Origin: CAZXCK01 sp964639225
GTDB taxonomy: Bacteria; Chloroflexota; Anaerolineae; Aggregatilineales; Phototrophicaceae
Assembly: GCA_964639225.1 (NCBI GenBank)
Contig: CAZXCK010000111.1
Coordinates: forward strand, 1-15,098
Length of the DNA stretch: 15,098 nt
Direction of reading: 5' to 3'
The notes beneath the pieces were generated by a model. It worked only from the letters and a program-made list of their open reading frames with translations, did no database searches and was not told the origin of the DNA. A program made the translations under genes and the position numbers. This document shows, piece by piece, positions 1-6,380 of this stretch (position 1 is the stretch's first letter; each line of letters begins with the position of its first letter).

Positions 1-20
1 GTTGCCTGCCACAGGGGACA

Positions 21-157
21 CGACCCCTTTAGTGGGTCGGCTCCCTATAGCCAGCGGTTTTGAACCGCTGGCGAAGGCATGCTACGAGATCGGTTTATCC
101 GCATTGATTTGTTAAAGCACATAAAAAGTGGCGGGAGCGCGAGGGTGGAACCCTCGC
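21..157. repeat. Cluster of three intergenic stem-loops
   Basis: Three separate inverted repeats lie in the gene-free left edge (1-200). CGACCC (21-26) pairs with GGGTCG (34-39). GCCAGCGGTT (50-59) pairs with AACCGCTGGC (63-72) across a 3-base gap. GCGAGGGT (139-146) pairs with ACCCTCGC (150-157) across GGA. All three are perfect over the arms given. They differ in sequence, so this is a cluster of palindromes and not a tandem repeat of one unit. The third could help end transcription of the minus-strand gene that stops at 201, since on the minus strand it is followed within about 12 bases by a run of T. I see no convincing gene in 1-200. The window edge may cut a larger element. Confidence 0.6.
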
Positions 158-200
158 AATTAGAATTTTTGACTTTGCTTTTCCCTCACCCGCCGACCGC

Positions 201-1214
201 CTACCCGTTCAGGCCGGTGGTTGCCAGCAGCTCGCGCGCTTTATCCGCGTCGATGCTCAGATCGTGCACGATGCTGTACGGCAGATTATGCTGCGAGACA
301 TAATCGCGCATGTTGAGCAGCGTCTGGGTGATGTCGTCCGGGTCGAGCTGGTCCAGGCGGATGCCCGCCGTATCCAGCGTGTTGCGAATCGGCCCCACGT
401 CCTGGCCGTGCAGCGCCGCCGCGATCATAATGCCCGGCCCGATGAGGTCGGCATAAGGCACACCCTGCTCACGCGCCAGCGTCGATTCGATGGCGTAGGC
501 GAAATACTGCTCGCTGCCTTCCTGCGGGCGATTGTGACCAAGCTGGTTGGTAAGCTGCACTTCCATGCAGATGAGATCGAGCAGATTACGCAGCGACTCG
601 ATGCGGCCCTCACCCACGCCTTTAGCGATCTTAAACGCCTGCTGGGCGATACCGGCGGCCAGTCCTGCCGCCCAGGGCTGGAAACGCTCTTCCGGGCGAT
701 TTTTGCTGCGTTCGGCGGCGTAGCGCCAGTCGAGCAGGCCGGTGACGATGCTCAGAATCTCGGCGATGCCGGTGCCGCGAAAGTGCGGCGGCGCGGCGGC
801 CACGATGTCCCAGTCGATGATGACGCGCTCGGCGGGGCCGGTGTCCTGGTAAACGACCGTGCCGCCTTCGCGGGTGGCGACGATGGCCGTGAAGAAGCCA
901 TCCACACTGAGCACTGTCGGGATGATGACCACCGGCAGGTTACGCTTCCAGCCGATGTACTTGGCGACATCGGCCACCAGACCACCACCCACCGCATAAA
1001 TCACCTGCGCCTGTGACGGCAGGTTCTCGGCCAGTACGTCCATTCTGCCACGCTCGGCGGTGAGCGGCTCGGCCTGAGCCACCAGCGGCAGCTTGAACAG
1101 CGACCCGGCGGTGTTCCAGGCGGTTCTGCCGGTAATCAGCGCGGCAGGGCGCTTCTCTTCGATCTTCCTGAGCGATTGAATTTCAATGCGCGGCAAGTTC
1201 CAGATGGTCACCAT
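201..1214 (-). CDS. Glycerol-1-phosphate dehydrogenase-like protein with degenerate metal site
   Basis: The 337-aa product has the fold signature of the iron-containing alcohol dehydrogenase / dehydroquinate synthase superfamily, closest to sn-glycerol-1-phosphate dehydrogenases. The NAD(P)-binding stretch GGGLVADVAKY is at 76-86 and PTVLSVDG is at 99-106. A block ending in LLDW (160-163) matches the family region that ends in a conserved DW, and NRPQEGSEQYF (about 228-238) matches the family's SRPASGAEH block. The usual metal ligands are changed: the Asp of the first ligand block is E152, the His pair of the AEHxFSH block is Q236 and Y240, and the later HGE motif reads PYAD (253-256). Metal-dependent oxidation of a polyol phosphate is therefore doubtful, and a different activity or a binding role is possible. 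The start is ATG at 1214, with a weak AGGACGG ribosome site upstream. The gene probably has its own promoter, because 143 bp separate it from the upstream gene. Superfamily assignment is secure; function is not. Confidence 0.8.
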   Translation of the reverse strand: MVTIWNLPRIEIQSLRKIEEKRPAALITGRTAWNTAGSLFKLPLVAQAEPLTAERGRMDVLAENLPSQAQVIYAVGGGLVADVAKYIGWKRNLPVVIIPTVLSVDGFFTAIVATREGGTVVYQDTGPAERVIIDWDIVAAAPPHFRGTGIAEILSIVTGLLDWRYAAERSKNRPEERFQPWAAGLAAGIAQQAFKIAKGVGEGRIESLRNLLDLICMEVQLTNQLGHNRPQEGSEQYFAYAIESTLAREQGVPYADLIGPGIMIAAALHGQDVGPIRNTLDTAGIRLDQLDPDDITQTLLNMRDYVSQHNLPYSIVHDLSIDADKARELLATTGLNG

Positions 1215-1245
1215 GAGTCCCGTCCTGCGTCTGTAGCCGGAAAGC

Positions 1246-1286
1246 CACTAATATAGTGCGAAACGTGTGCAATTTCCATAAATTGC
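1246..1286 (-). promoter_or_regulatory. Promoter with two overlapping dyads upstream of the dehydrogenase-like gene
   Basis: Read on the minus strand, TGGAAA (1273-1278) and TATATT (1250-1255) are separated by 17 bases, a plausible sigma-70-type promoter (4/6 match at -35). Two perfect dyads coincide with it. GCAATTT-CCAT-AAATTGC (1269-1286) covers the -35, and CACTA-ATA-TAGTG (1246-1258) covers the -10. The dyads look like operator sites for a dimeric regulator, but no regulator gene is adjacent. Confidence 0.45.
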
Positions 1287-1343
1287 GGCGAAATGCGCGC
1301 CGGTTGAGCGCCTGCGTTCATCTTAGCACAAAGCCGCAGTCCG

Positions 1344-1370
1344 CGAAAACAAGCGAGTTACTCCTCTCGC
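1344..1370 (-). terminator. Weak terminator-like hairpin after the membrane protein gene
   Basis: On the minus strand a 5-bp stem GCGAG/CTCGC (1366-1370 with 1353-1357) spans the stop codon of the membrane protein gene. It is followed by TTGTTTT. The stem is short and has an 8-base loop, so termination would be inefficient at best. Confidence 0.3.
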
Positions 1371-3229
1371 AGCGCGTAGACCGCCGCCCCGTCAGCCTCG
1401 TAGACCGGCTCCAGGTAAGACGCCGCCGAGACGGGCGAGCGTGCCTGCATCTCCGGCAGCGTCTGCCAGCGCCATGTGTCGCGGGCCACCTGCGGACGGG
1501 TCGCTACCTGCGGCACGATCACGTAGTCGATGCCCGCCTCGCGCAGCAGTTCAGCGTGGGCCGGGTCCGCTGGATTGTGCCAGAAGGCCAGCAGCGCCTC
1601 GCGCTCGTCGGCGTTGTCGGAGTCGTCGCGGTGGTTGTGTGGCAGCGGGAAATAGACGCTGTCACGCTCGGCGATGACCGGCACCCACTTGCCGTCAAAC
1701 TCCACCGGATAATTGAGTACGCGCGCTTCGGCGTCGGTGTTCTCTTGCAGCCAGGTCATGGCGCTCACGTCGGCCTGCGAGGCATACGCGCCGGGCAGGT
1801 TGAACAGGTCGCGGGCCAGGGTCATCGCCTGCCGGTTGAAAACGACCAGCAGCAGCACCCCCGCCGCGATCAGCGCGTTGGCGACGTAACTCTGGCGGTA
1901 GGTCATAGCGCCGGTGCGCGGCGCGACCAGCGAATCCCAGGCCCACAGCAGGCCCATGCCGCCCAGAATGCTGTAGGGGATAATCGGCCCGTGCCAGGCG
2001 ACATCCGCCGGGTCGGCGTAGCGCGCCAGACCGGGCAGCAGCCCGCTGATGCCGCCGGTCGTCGAAAAGTCGAGGATGAACAGCAGCCACGTCGCCGCCA
2101 GGATGACCACCGGATCGCGGCGCAGCCAGCCGGTATACAGCCCCAGCGCCATCGGAAAGACGATCCACACGCCGTGATTCTGAAGCATGATGAACATGTT
2201 CTCAGCGCCGCGCTCGATTGGCTCGCCCAGGTCCGCGCCCAGCAGCGGCATGATGTCCGCCAGCCAGGGCGCGATTCCGGCCAGCGCCACCAGCGGCACG
2301 CCCAGCGCCAGCACGCCCCACATCGTCCACGACGGACGCGGCTGCCCCAGCCACATCGTCCCCAGCCAGGGGATATACCCCAGCAGCGCGACAACCAGCA
2401 TACCCGTCTGGCTGAAGGCCACCGCGCCCAGCATCAGGCCAGCGCCGATGGCATCCACCGGGTAGCGCGTCTGTGTATAACGAATAGCGAAGATGAAAAA
2501 CGCCTGCGTAAACAGCAGACCCAGCAGCGCGGTAAAGTCGGCGTCGAGCAGCACGCCCAGCAGACCCAGGCTGGCCAGCATCGCCAGCGCCATCGCCCGG
2601 CCCAGGCGTTTGTCGCGCAGTTCCGCGCCGAAGTCATAGGCCACCCACACGTTGAGCAGCGCCAGCACCGCCCCCACGCTGAACTGCACCGTCGGGATGC
2701 TTTGATTCAACTGCTGGCTGAGGTAGGCCGTCAGCGCGGGAAAACCGGGTGCGTAGAGGTACTCGATCTGCGGCTGGAAGGGAGCCAGCGTGTCGAAGGT
2801 TCCGCCAGCGCGCGTGGTCAGCGCCAGGAAGCCGTAAAGCTGGCCTTTGTCGCCCGGCGGCACCGGGAACAGCAGCACCGGCGCGGCGAAGATGAGCGCC
2901 ACTGCCAGGAAGAAGAACAAATCCTGCGGGCCGGTCCAGCCCTGGTCAGCGTCGCTCAGCGTCTCGCCGCGTTTTTCGGCGCGTGCCTGACCAACCGACA
3001 GCGTGCCGCCCAGGAAGATACCCACCACCAGCGCAAACAGCAGATAGTCGATAACCAGTGTGTCCCACTCGAACAGCGAGGCGTAAAAAACGGAACCGCC
3101 CACCACAATCGCCAGGGCGAAAGCCGCCGCCAGACCGACGCGCGGCTGCTTCGTGGGCCACGCGGGCGACAGCATCGCGCCCGCGCCCAGAATCACCGCG
3201 CCAAACACAAACAACACAAAAACGGGCAT
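1358..3229 (-). CDS. Multi-span membrane protein, GT-C glycosyltransferase-like
   Basis: The 623-aa product is strongly hydrophobic over residues 1 to about 460, with roughly 12-14 predicted membrane spans (for example 1-20, 31-53, 58-77, 102-120, 180-203). A loop at about 121-165 contains PPGDKG and the motif YLYAPGFPAL, which resembles the PPG-type segment found after the first long loop of GT-C / PMT-like polyprenyl-phosphate-sugar glycosyltransferases. Residues about 480-623 are soluble and begin with MTWLQENT, followed by VLNYP and WVPVIAERD, a layout seen in bacterial GT-C-like proteins with a C-terminal extracytoplasmic domain. Transfer of a sugar from a lipid carrier at the outer face of the membrane is the best guess, but the acceptor is unknown and catalytic acidic residues cannot be assigned safely. 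The start ATG at 3229 has an AAAGG ribosome site. The downstream gene on the same strand is 143 bp away, so co-transcription is uncertain. Confidence 0.75.
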   Translation of the reverse strand: MPVFVLFVFGAVILGAGAMLSPAWPTKQPRVGLAAAFALAIVVGGSVFYASLFEWDTLVIDYLLFALVVGIFLGGTLSVGQARAEKRGETLSDADQGWTGPQDLFFFLAVALIFAAPVLLFPVPPGDKGQLYGFLALTTRAGGTFDTLAPFQPQIEYLYAPGFPALTAYLSQQLNQSIPTVQFSVGAVLALLNVWVAYDFGAELRDKRLGRAMALAMLASLGLLGVLLDADFTALLGLLFTQAFFIFAIRYTQTRYPVDAIGAGLMLGAVAFSQTGMLVVALLGYIPWLGTMWLGQPRPSWTMWGVLALGVPLVALAGIAPWLADIMPLLGADLGEPIERGAENMFIMLQNHGVWIVFPMALGLYTGWLRRDPVVILAATWLLFILDFSTTGGISGLLPGLARYADPADVAWHGPIIPYSILGGMGLLWAWDSLVAPRTGAMTYRQSYVANALIAAGVLLLVVFNRQAMTLARDLFNLPGAYASQADVSAMTWLQENTDAEARVLNYPVEFDGKWVPVIAERDSVYFPLPHNHRDDSDNADEREALLAFWHNPADPAHAELLREAGIDYVIVPQVATRPQVARDTWRWQTLPEMQARSPVSAASYLEPVYEADGAAVYALREE

Positions 3230-3270
3230 AGTCGCCTTTCTAACGGTGTGCGTATCAGGTCCGGCTTCTT

Positions 3271-3298
3271 ATTCTAGCGGAGCCGGGACGATTTGCCA
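3271..3298 (-). promoter_or_regulatory. Possible promoter of the membrane protein gene
   Basis: On the minus strand a good -10 hexamer TAGAAT occupies 3271-3276, about 42 bases before the ATG. The best -35 is poor (TGGCAA at 3293-3298, spacing 16). It lies 16 bp from the left end of the MITE-like element. Confidence 0.35.
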
Positions 3299-3314
3299 TG
3301 TCCGGCAGGGCCAG

Positions 3315-3493
3315 GGGTGCATCCGGAAATTGGGGCGAGTTTGTGTCTTTAGCGGTTCAAGTGTGGGCGCGCTGTAGCGCGCCCTTACGCTGGCGCGTAA
3401 GGGTGGCGTATACGCCACCCGCTTTCTGTAGCCTGCTGTACTCATGTTTTAATGCCAGGCAAAGCAGGTTTGCCCCCAAATCCGGATGCACCC
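3315..3493. mobile_element. MITE-like element with terminal inverted repeats
   Basis: A 179-bp non-coding stretch is bounded by inverted repeats. GGGTGCATCCGGA (3315-3327) is matched exactly by its complement at 3481-3493. Extending inward to 22 bases gives 19 matches, the other arm being 3472-3493. The interior holds no credible gene and contains a chain of three palindromes (3365-3420). Size, terminal repeats and lack of coding capacity fit a miniature inverted-repeat transposable element. I see no target-site duplication at either edge and no other copy of the ends in this window. The insertion separates two divergent genes and their promoters. Confidence 0.6.
3365..3420. repeat. Three overlapping palindromes inside the MITE-like element
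   Basis: GGGCGCGCT (3365-3373) pairs with AGCGCGCCC (3376-3384). CCCTTACGC (3382-3390) pairs with GCGTAAGGG (3395-3403). GGGTGGCGTA (3401-3410) pairs with TACGCCACCC (3411-3420). All are perfect. Neighbouring stems share three bases each (3382-3384 and 3401-3403), so adjacent hairpins cannot both form in full. Confidence 0.75.
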
Positions 3494-3530
3494 ATATCAA
3501 ACCCAGTCGGGTAATTTGAGCGACGTTGGG

Positions 3531-3536
3531 TATAAT
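3531..3536 (+). promoter_or_regulatory. -10 element of the phosphoesterase gene
   Basis: A consensus TATAAT lies 32 bases before the ATG at 3568. No good -35 is seen at 16-18 bases upstream. This site argues against a TTG start at 3526, which would put translation inside the promoter. Confidence 0.6.
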
Positions 3537-3567
3537 AAACACATTACGTGAACCTCGGGAAAACAGG

Positions 3568-4152
3568 ATGGATATCGGAGTCATATCAGATATACACGGA
3601 GACTCGCAGGCTCTGGAAACGGTACTGGATCGGTTCGACAATTATCATCGGGTGGACCTCATCGTATGCGCGGGCGACCTGGTGGGTCGCGGTCCAGAGC
3701 AAAACCGCGTGGTCGAGATGATCCGCGAGCGCGGCATTCCCACCGTGCGTGGCAATCATGACGAGTGGATTTATTCACTGTCGGCGGAAAACACGGCCTA
3801 CCTGCATTCGCTGCCGCTGGACTGGCGCGCCAACGTGGACGGTGTCGAGTTGTTCATGTGTCATGGCAAACCGGGCAGCAATCTGTGGGGGTTGTACCGC
3901 GATCATATCTCGGACACGCTGCTCAATATGATGCTGGCGTCGCTTCAGACCGATGTGTTGATTACCGGCCACACGCATATTCCGATGTATCTGCGGGTGG
4001 AGCGGGGCTGCGTGGTCAACCCCGGTTCGGCCTATACGTTCAAGAGTTCGCGGGCGACCTCGCACACCTACGGCGTGCTGCACCTGCCCAGCCTGGACTT
4101 TGAACTGTTCGACATCGTGGCGGAACCGGTCAGACGCATCGCGTGTGAATAA
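3568..4152 (+). CDS. YfcE/MJ0936-like metallophosphoesterase
   Basis: The 194-aa protein is a small calcineurin-like phosphoesterase of the Metallophos_2 type. All metal-binding motifs are present in order: SDIHGD (D8, H10), AGDLVGRGP (D37), RGNHDE (N63, H64), a MCHGKPG histidine block, and ITGHTHIP (GHTH) near residue 137. These residues usually hold two divalent metals and hydrolyse phosphodiesters or phosphomonoesters; the natural substrate of such proteins is generally unknown. No signal peptide or membrane span is seen, so it should be cytoplasmic. The start ATG at 3568 is preceded by GGGA at a 7-base spacing and lies downstream of a TATAAT. Length and motif spacing match the family. It converges on the Nudix gene with 25 bp between the stops and no clear terminator. 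Confidence 0.88.
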   Translation: MDIGVISDIHGDSQALETVLDRFDNYHRVDLIVCAGDLVGRGPEQNRVVEMIRERGIPTVRGNHDEWIYSLSAENTAYLHSLPLDWRANVDGVELFMCHGKPGSNLWGLYRDHISDTLLNMMLASLQTDVLITGHTHIPMYLRVERGCVVNPGSAYTFKSSRATSHTYGVLHLPSLDFELFDIVAEPVRRIACE

Positions 4153-4177
4153 CCGGCGGTGGGGTTAACCGATGGCG

Positions 4178-4678
4178 TCAGAGCGCGCCCTCGGCCCAGC
4201 GCTGGCACAACGAAATTGTGGAGATGAACACCAACTCCGGCAGTTGATCTGGCGTGAACCAGCCGACCTGCTGCGCGTCGTCGCCGGGTTGCAGCGTACC
4301 GCCGGTGATGCGCGCCTCGTAGGCGATGGTAATCACGCCGCCATCTTTGACGCGCCAGAACACATCCAGCACGCGCCCGGTCTCGATTTCCAGGCCGGTC
4401 TCTTCGCGCATCTCGCGGCGAGCGGTATCTTCCGGATGCTCGTCCATTTCGACGTAACCACCAGCCATTGCCCACAACCCCCTGCCGGGGTCGTTGGCCC
4501 GCTGGACCAGCAGCACGCGCTCGCCATCGGTCACAAAACTGACGACGGCCACTTTCGGGTCAAAGTAGACGATGTGACCGCAGGCCGGGCAAACCGGACG
4601 CGGACGACCATCGTGTATCTGCTGGGCGGTGGGACTGCCACAGGCGGGGCAGTAGTCGGCGATGTATTTATCGGTCAT
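4178..4678 (-). CDS. Zinc-ribbon Nudix hydrolase
   Basis: The 166-aa protein opens with a four-cysteine zinc ribbon (CPACG at about residues 10-14 and a second CPACG at about 28-32). A Nudix fold follows, with a full Nudix box: GYVEMDE, then the REMREETGL core, matching GX5EX7REUXEEXGU. Nudix enzymes hydrolyse nucleoside diphosphates linked to another moiety. The ribbon-plus-Nudix order recalls NADH pyrophosphatase-type and related proteins, but substrate cannot be told from sequence. The start ATG at 4678 has AGGAG upstream at 11 bases. Longer in-frame starts would run far into the anti-sigma gene and add low-complexity residues, so I reject them. The first 11 bases overlap the end of the anti-sigma gene, indicating translational coupling in a sigma/anti-sigma/Nudix operon. 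Confidence 0.88.
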   Translation of the reverse strand: MTDKYIADYCPACGSPTAQQIHDGRPRPVCPACGHIVYFDPKVAVVSFVTDGERVLLVQRANDPGRGLWAMAGGYVEMDEHPEDTARREMREETGLEIETGRVLDVFWRVKDGGVITIAYEARITGGTLQPGDDAQQVGWFTPDQLPELVFISTISLCQRWAEGAL

Positions 4679-5744
4679 GCGGCGGCGATCTCCTGCGGGC
4701 AACAGTGTAGACAACAAACGCCAGCAGTCCCAGCCCGGCCAGAACCAGCGCCCAGCCCAGCACGTCCTGGCTGGCGCTATCCTGCGGATCAGTGATGACT
4801 TCATCCGGCGGTTGCGGAGTGGGTGCGGCTGGCGGCGCTTCCGCCGATCTGGCGGCGGGGGCGTCTTCATCCGGGGCGATCTCGCCTACGGCTTCTTCTT
4901 CGACTTCGGCTTCGACCGCCTGATTTTCGACGCTGGCCGCACCAGCGGCGACAGACGTCTCATCATCGAGCGCTTCGGCTTCATCCACCTGCGTCTGCCG
5001 GGCGACCGGTGGCACGGCCTGCGGCACGGGCACATCGACCGGCGCGCCGTCCGCGTCTTCTGGTGGCGCGGGCATCTCCAGCGCCAGCGGATCGGCACTG
5101 TCATCGAGTGCGCCGAGGCCTGGCGGGGCGTCGGGCACGGCCATCGCTTCAGGTTCACCGGCGACTTCAGGTTCACCGGCGATTTCAGGTTCACCGGCGA
5201 CTTCCGCCGCCGCGTCCAGCGCGTCGTTGAACGTCTCGACCTGGGGCGCGTCCAGCGCTTCGACCAGTTCCTCTTCGACGACATCGGCGGTTTGGGTAGC
5301 GGCGACGGCGACCGCATCCGGCGAGGCCAGCGGCGCGGGCGAGTCCACGTCCATTGGCGCGCTGACCGGGGCTGGCAGCGTGTCGCCGGTGGGCGTGTCG
5401 CCCAGCAGCAGCAGCGCGCCCAGGAAGATCATCACCACCGAGGCCGCCGCGCTGACGAGGCTCACCGCCGGGAAGCGGATGATACGGCGCGGCGCAACCG
5501 GCGCGGCGACACGCGCGCCTTGCAGCATGGCTGGCGTGAGCGTGAAATCGCGCGGGGCTTTGAGCGGCGGCAGATCGCGCACCAGAGCGACGGTATGGCG
5601 CAGGGCGTCCAGTTCGCGGCGCAGGGCGTCGTCGGTCTGCAGACGAGCTTCCAGTTCGGCACGTTCGGATTCGTCCAGTGCCCCGTCGATATAGGCGGAG
5701 AGCTGTTCGGTGTCTCTGTCGGTCAGGTTCGGCTCGGCAGACAT
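4668..5744 (-). CDS. Membrane anti-sigma factor with two membrane spans
   Basis: The 358-aa protein lies 33 bp downstream of the ECF sigma gene. Residues 10-60 (LSAYIDGALDESERAELE followed by a DDALRRELDAL helix) are typical of anti-sigma N-terminal domains. The HxxxCxxC zinc motif is absent, so it would belong to the zinc-less kind. A first span is at about 92-114. A long acidic, Pro/Ala/Glu-rich region (about 115-325) is probably extracytoplasmic. A second span near 329-349 is followed by RRR, placing the C-terminus inside. It should hold the sigma factor at the membrane until a signal acts on the outer region. Residues in the middle include three copies of AGEPE(I/V/A), from an 18-bp DNA repeat. 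The start ATG at 5744 lacks a strong ribosome site, so coupling to the sigma gene is likely. Confidence 0.85.
   Translation of the reverse strand: MSAEPNLTDRDTEQLSAYIDGALDESERAELEARLQTDDALRRELDALRHTVALVRDLPPLKAPRDFTLTPAMLQGARVAAPVAPRRIIRFPAVSLVSAAASVVMIFLGALLLLGDTPTGDTLPAPVSAPMDVDSPAPLASPDAVAVAATQTADVVEEELVEALDAPQVETFNDALDAAAEVAGEPEIAGEPEVAGEPEAMAVPDAPPGLGALDDSADPLALEMPAPPEDADGAPVDVPVPQAVPPVARQTQVDEAEALDDETSVAAGAASVENQAVEAEVEEEAVGEIAPDEDAPAARSAEAPPAAPTPQPPDEVITDPQDSASQDVLGWALVLAGLGLLAFVVYTVARRRSPPHDR
5147..5200. repeat. Three 18-bp tandem repeats within the anti-sigma gene
   Basis: The unit CTTCAGGTTCACCGGCGA occurs at 5147-5164 and 5165-5182, with one base changed in the third copy at 5183-5200. 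Being 18 bp it keeps frame and adds six residues per copy to the extracytoplasmic region. Such repeats can change number by slippage. Confidence 0.9.
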
Positions 5745-5777
5745 GGCAGATACTTTGCTACATAGTTAAACAACACT

Positions 5778-6380
5778 TTACAGACGATAGGCAGGCGGCA
5801 AAAGTTCCTGAACCGCCTGCAAACAGCGTCGCAGACCGGCCCGCGCCCGGCTGAGGCGGGACTTTACCGTACCCAGTTCGACGCCGGTCACGTCGGCGAT
5901 CTCGTGGTAGTTGTAGCCCTCAATATCGCTCATGACCAGCGTCACGCGCTGGTCATCGCTGAGGCCGTTGATGCAGCGCTGGATGGCGGCGTTCAGTTCG
6001 CTGTTGAGCGCGGCCTGTTCTGGTGAGACGCTGGTCTCGTCCGGGATGGGGGGGCCGTCGTCGCTGTCGTCTGGTGCCAGGTCATCGAGGGGCGTCGCGG
6101 GCCGTCGTTTGTGATAGCGCAGGGTGTCGTAGCAGGTGTTGGTGGTGATGCGCAGCAGCCAGGCCCGGAACACGCCACCGCGATACGTCTCCAGGCGGCG
6201 GTAGGCTGTGATGAAAGCGTCCTGGGCGGCGTCGGCGGCGCGCTCGGCATCGCCCATAATGCGATAGGCCACACTGAAAACCGTATCCTGGTAAAACAGC
6301 ACCAGTTGATTGAAGGCGTCCAGGTCGCCGCGCTGCGCCGCTGTGACCAGCGCCTGTTCGTTGTCCAGTTTGTCCGCCAT
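5778..6380 (-). CDS. ECF-type RNA polymerase sigma factor
   Basis: The 200-aa protein has the two-domain layout of ECF (group 4) sigma-70 factors. Region 2 runs from about 10 to 90 (AFNQLVLFYQDTVFSVAYRI, AADAAQDAFITAYRRL, AWLLRITTNTCYDTLR). A linker rich in Asp and Pro (about 95-125) follows. Region 4 is at about 130-190 (INGLSDDQRVTLVMSDIEG, YHEIADVTGVELGTVKSRLSRAR), with the helix-turn-helix at the last of these. It would direct RNA polymerase to a stress or envelope regulon and be held by the anti-sigma factor encoded next. Start ATG is at 6380; no strong ribosome site or classic ECF autoregulatory promoter is evident upstream. The start codon touches the -35 hexamer of the divergent tRNA promoter. 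Confidence 0.95.
   Translation of the reverse strand: MADKLDNEQALVTAAQRGDLDAFNQLVLFYQDTVFSVAYRIMGDAERAADAAQDAFITAYRRLETYRGGVFRAWLLRITTNTCYDTLRYHKRRPATPLDDLAPDDSDDGPPIPDETSVSPEQAALNSELNAAIQRCINGLSDDQRVTLVMSDIEGYNYHEIADVTGVELGTVKSRLSRARAGLRRCLQAVQELLPPAYRL

Noticed and set aside
79..303. Plus-strand 74-codon frame at the left edge
   Set aside because: It runs through two stem-loops and into the minus-strand dehydrogenase-like gene, with no domain or ribosome site.
1256..3277. Long open frame (673 codons) on the plus strand opposite the membrane protein gene
   Set aside because: Its product is rich in Arg, Gln and His with no domain, as expected for the mirror of a GC-rich gene. The minus-strand product has clear membrane spans and a motif-bearing loop.
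3526..3567. Earlier TTG start for the phosphoesterase
   Set aside because: It would include the TATAAT at 3531-3536 in the coding region and add 14 residues before the first core strand of the family.
4153..4177. Possible shared terminator between the converging phosphoesterase and Nudix genes
   Set aside because: The 25-bp gap contains only a short GGTTAACC palindrome and no T-run on either strand.
4679..4870. Longer N-terminus for the Nudix protein
   Set aside because: The extra residues are Arg/Trp-rich shadow of the anti-sigma gene, and the zinc ribbon begins just after the ATG at 4678, which has AGGAG upstream.
5147..5200. Possible CRISPR-like repeat array
   Set aside because: Three head-to-tail 18-bp units without spacers, in frame inside a gene, so it is a coding tandem repeat.
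4662..5765. Plus-strand frame opposite the anti-sigma gene
   Set aside because: The product is an Arg/Gly/Phe-rich shadow, whereas the minus-strand frame has an anti-sigma domain and two membrane spans in an operon.
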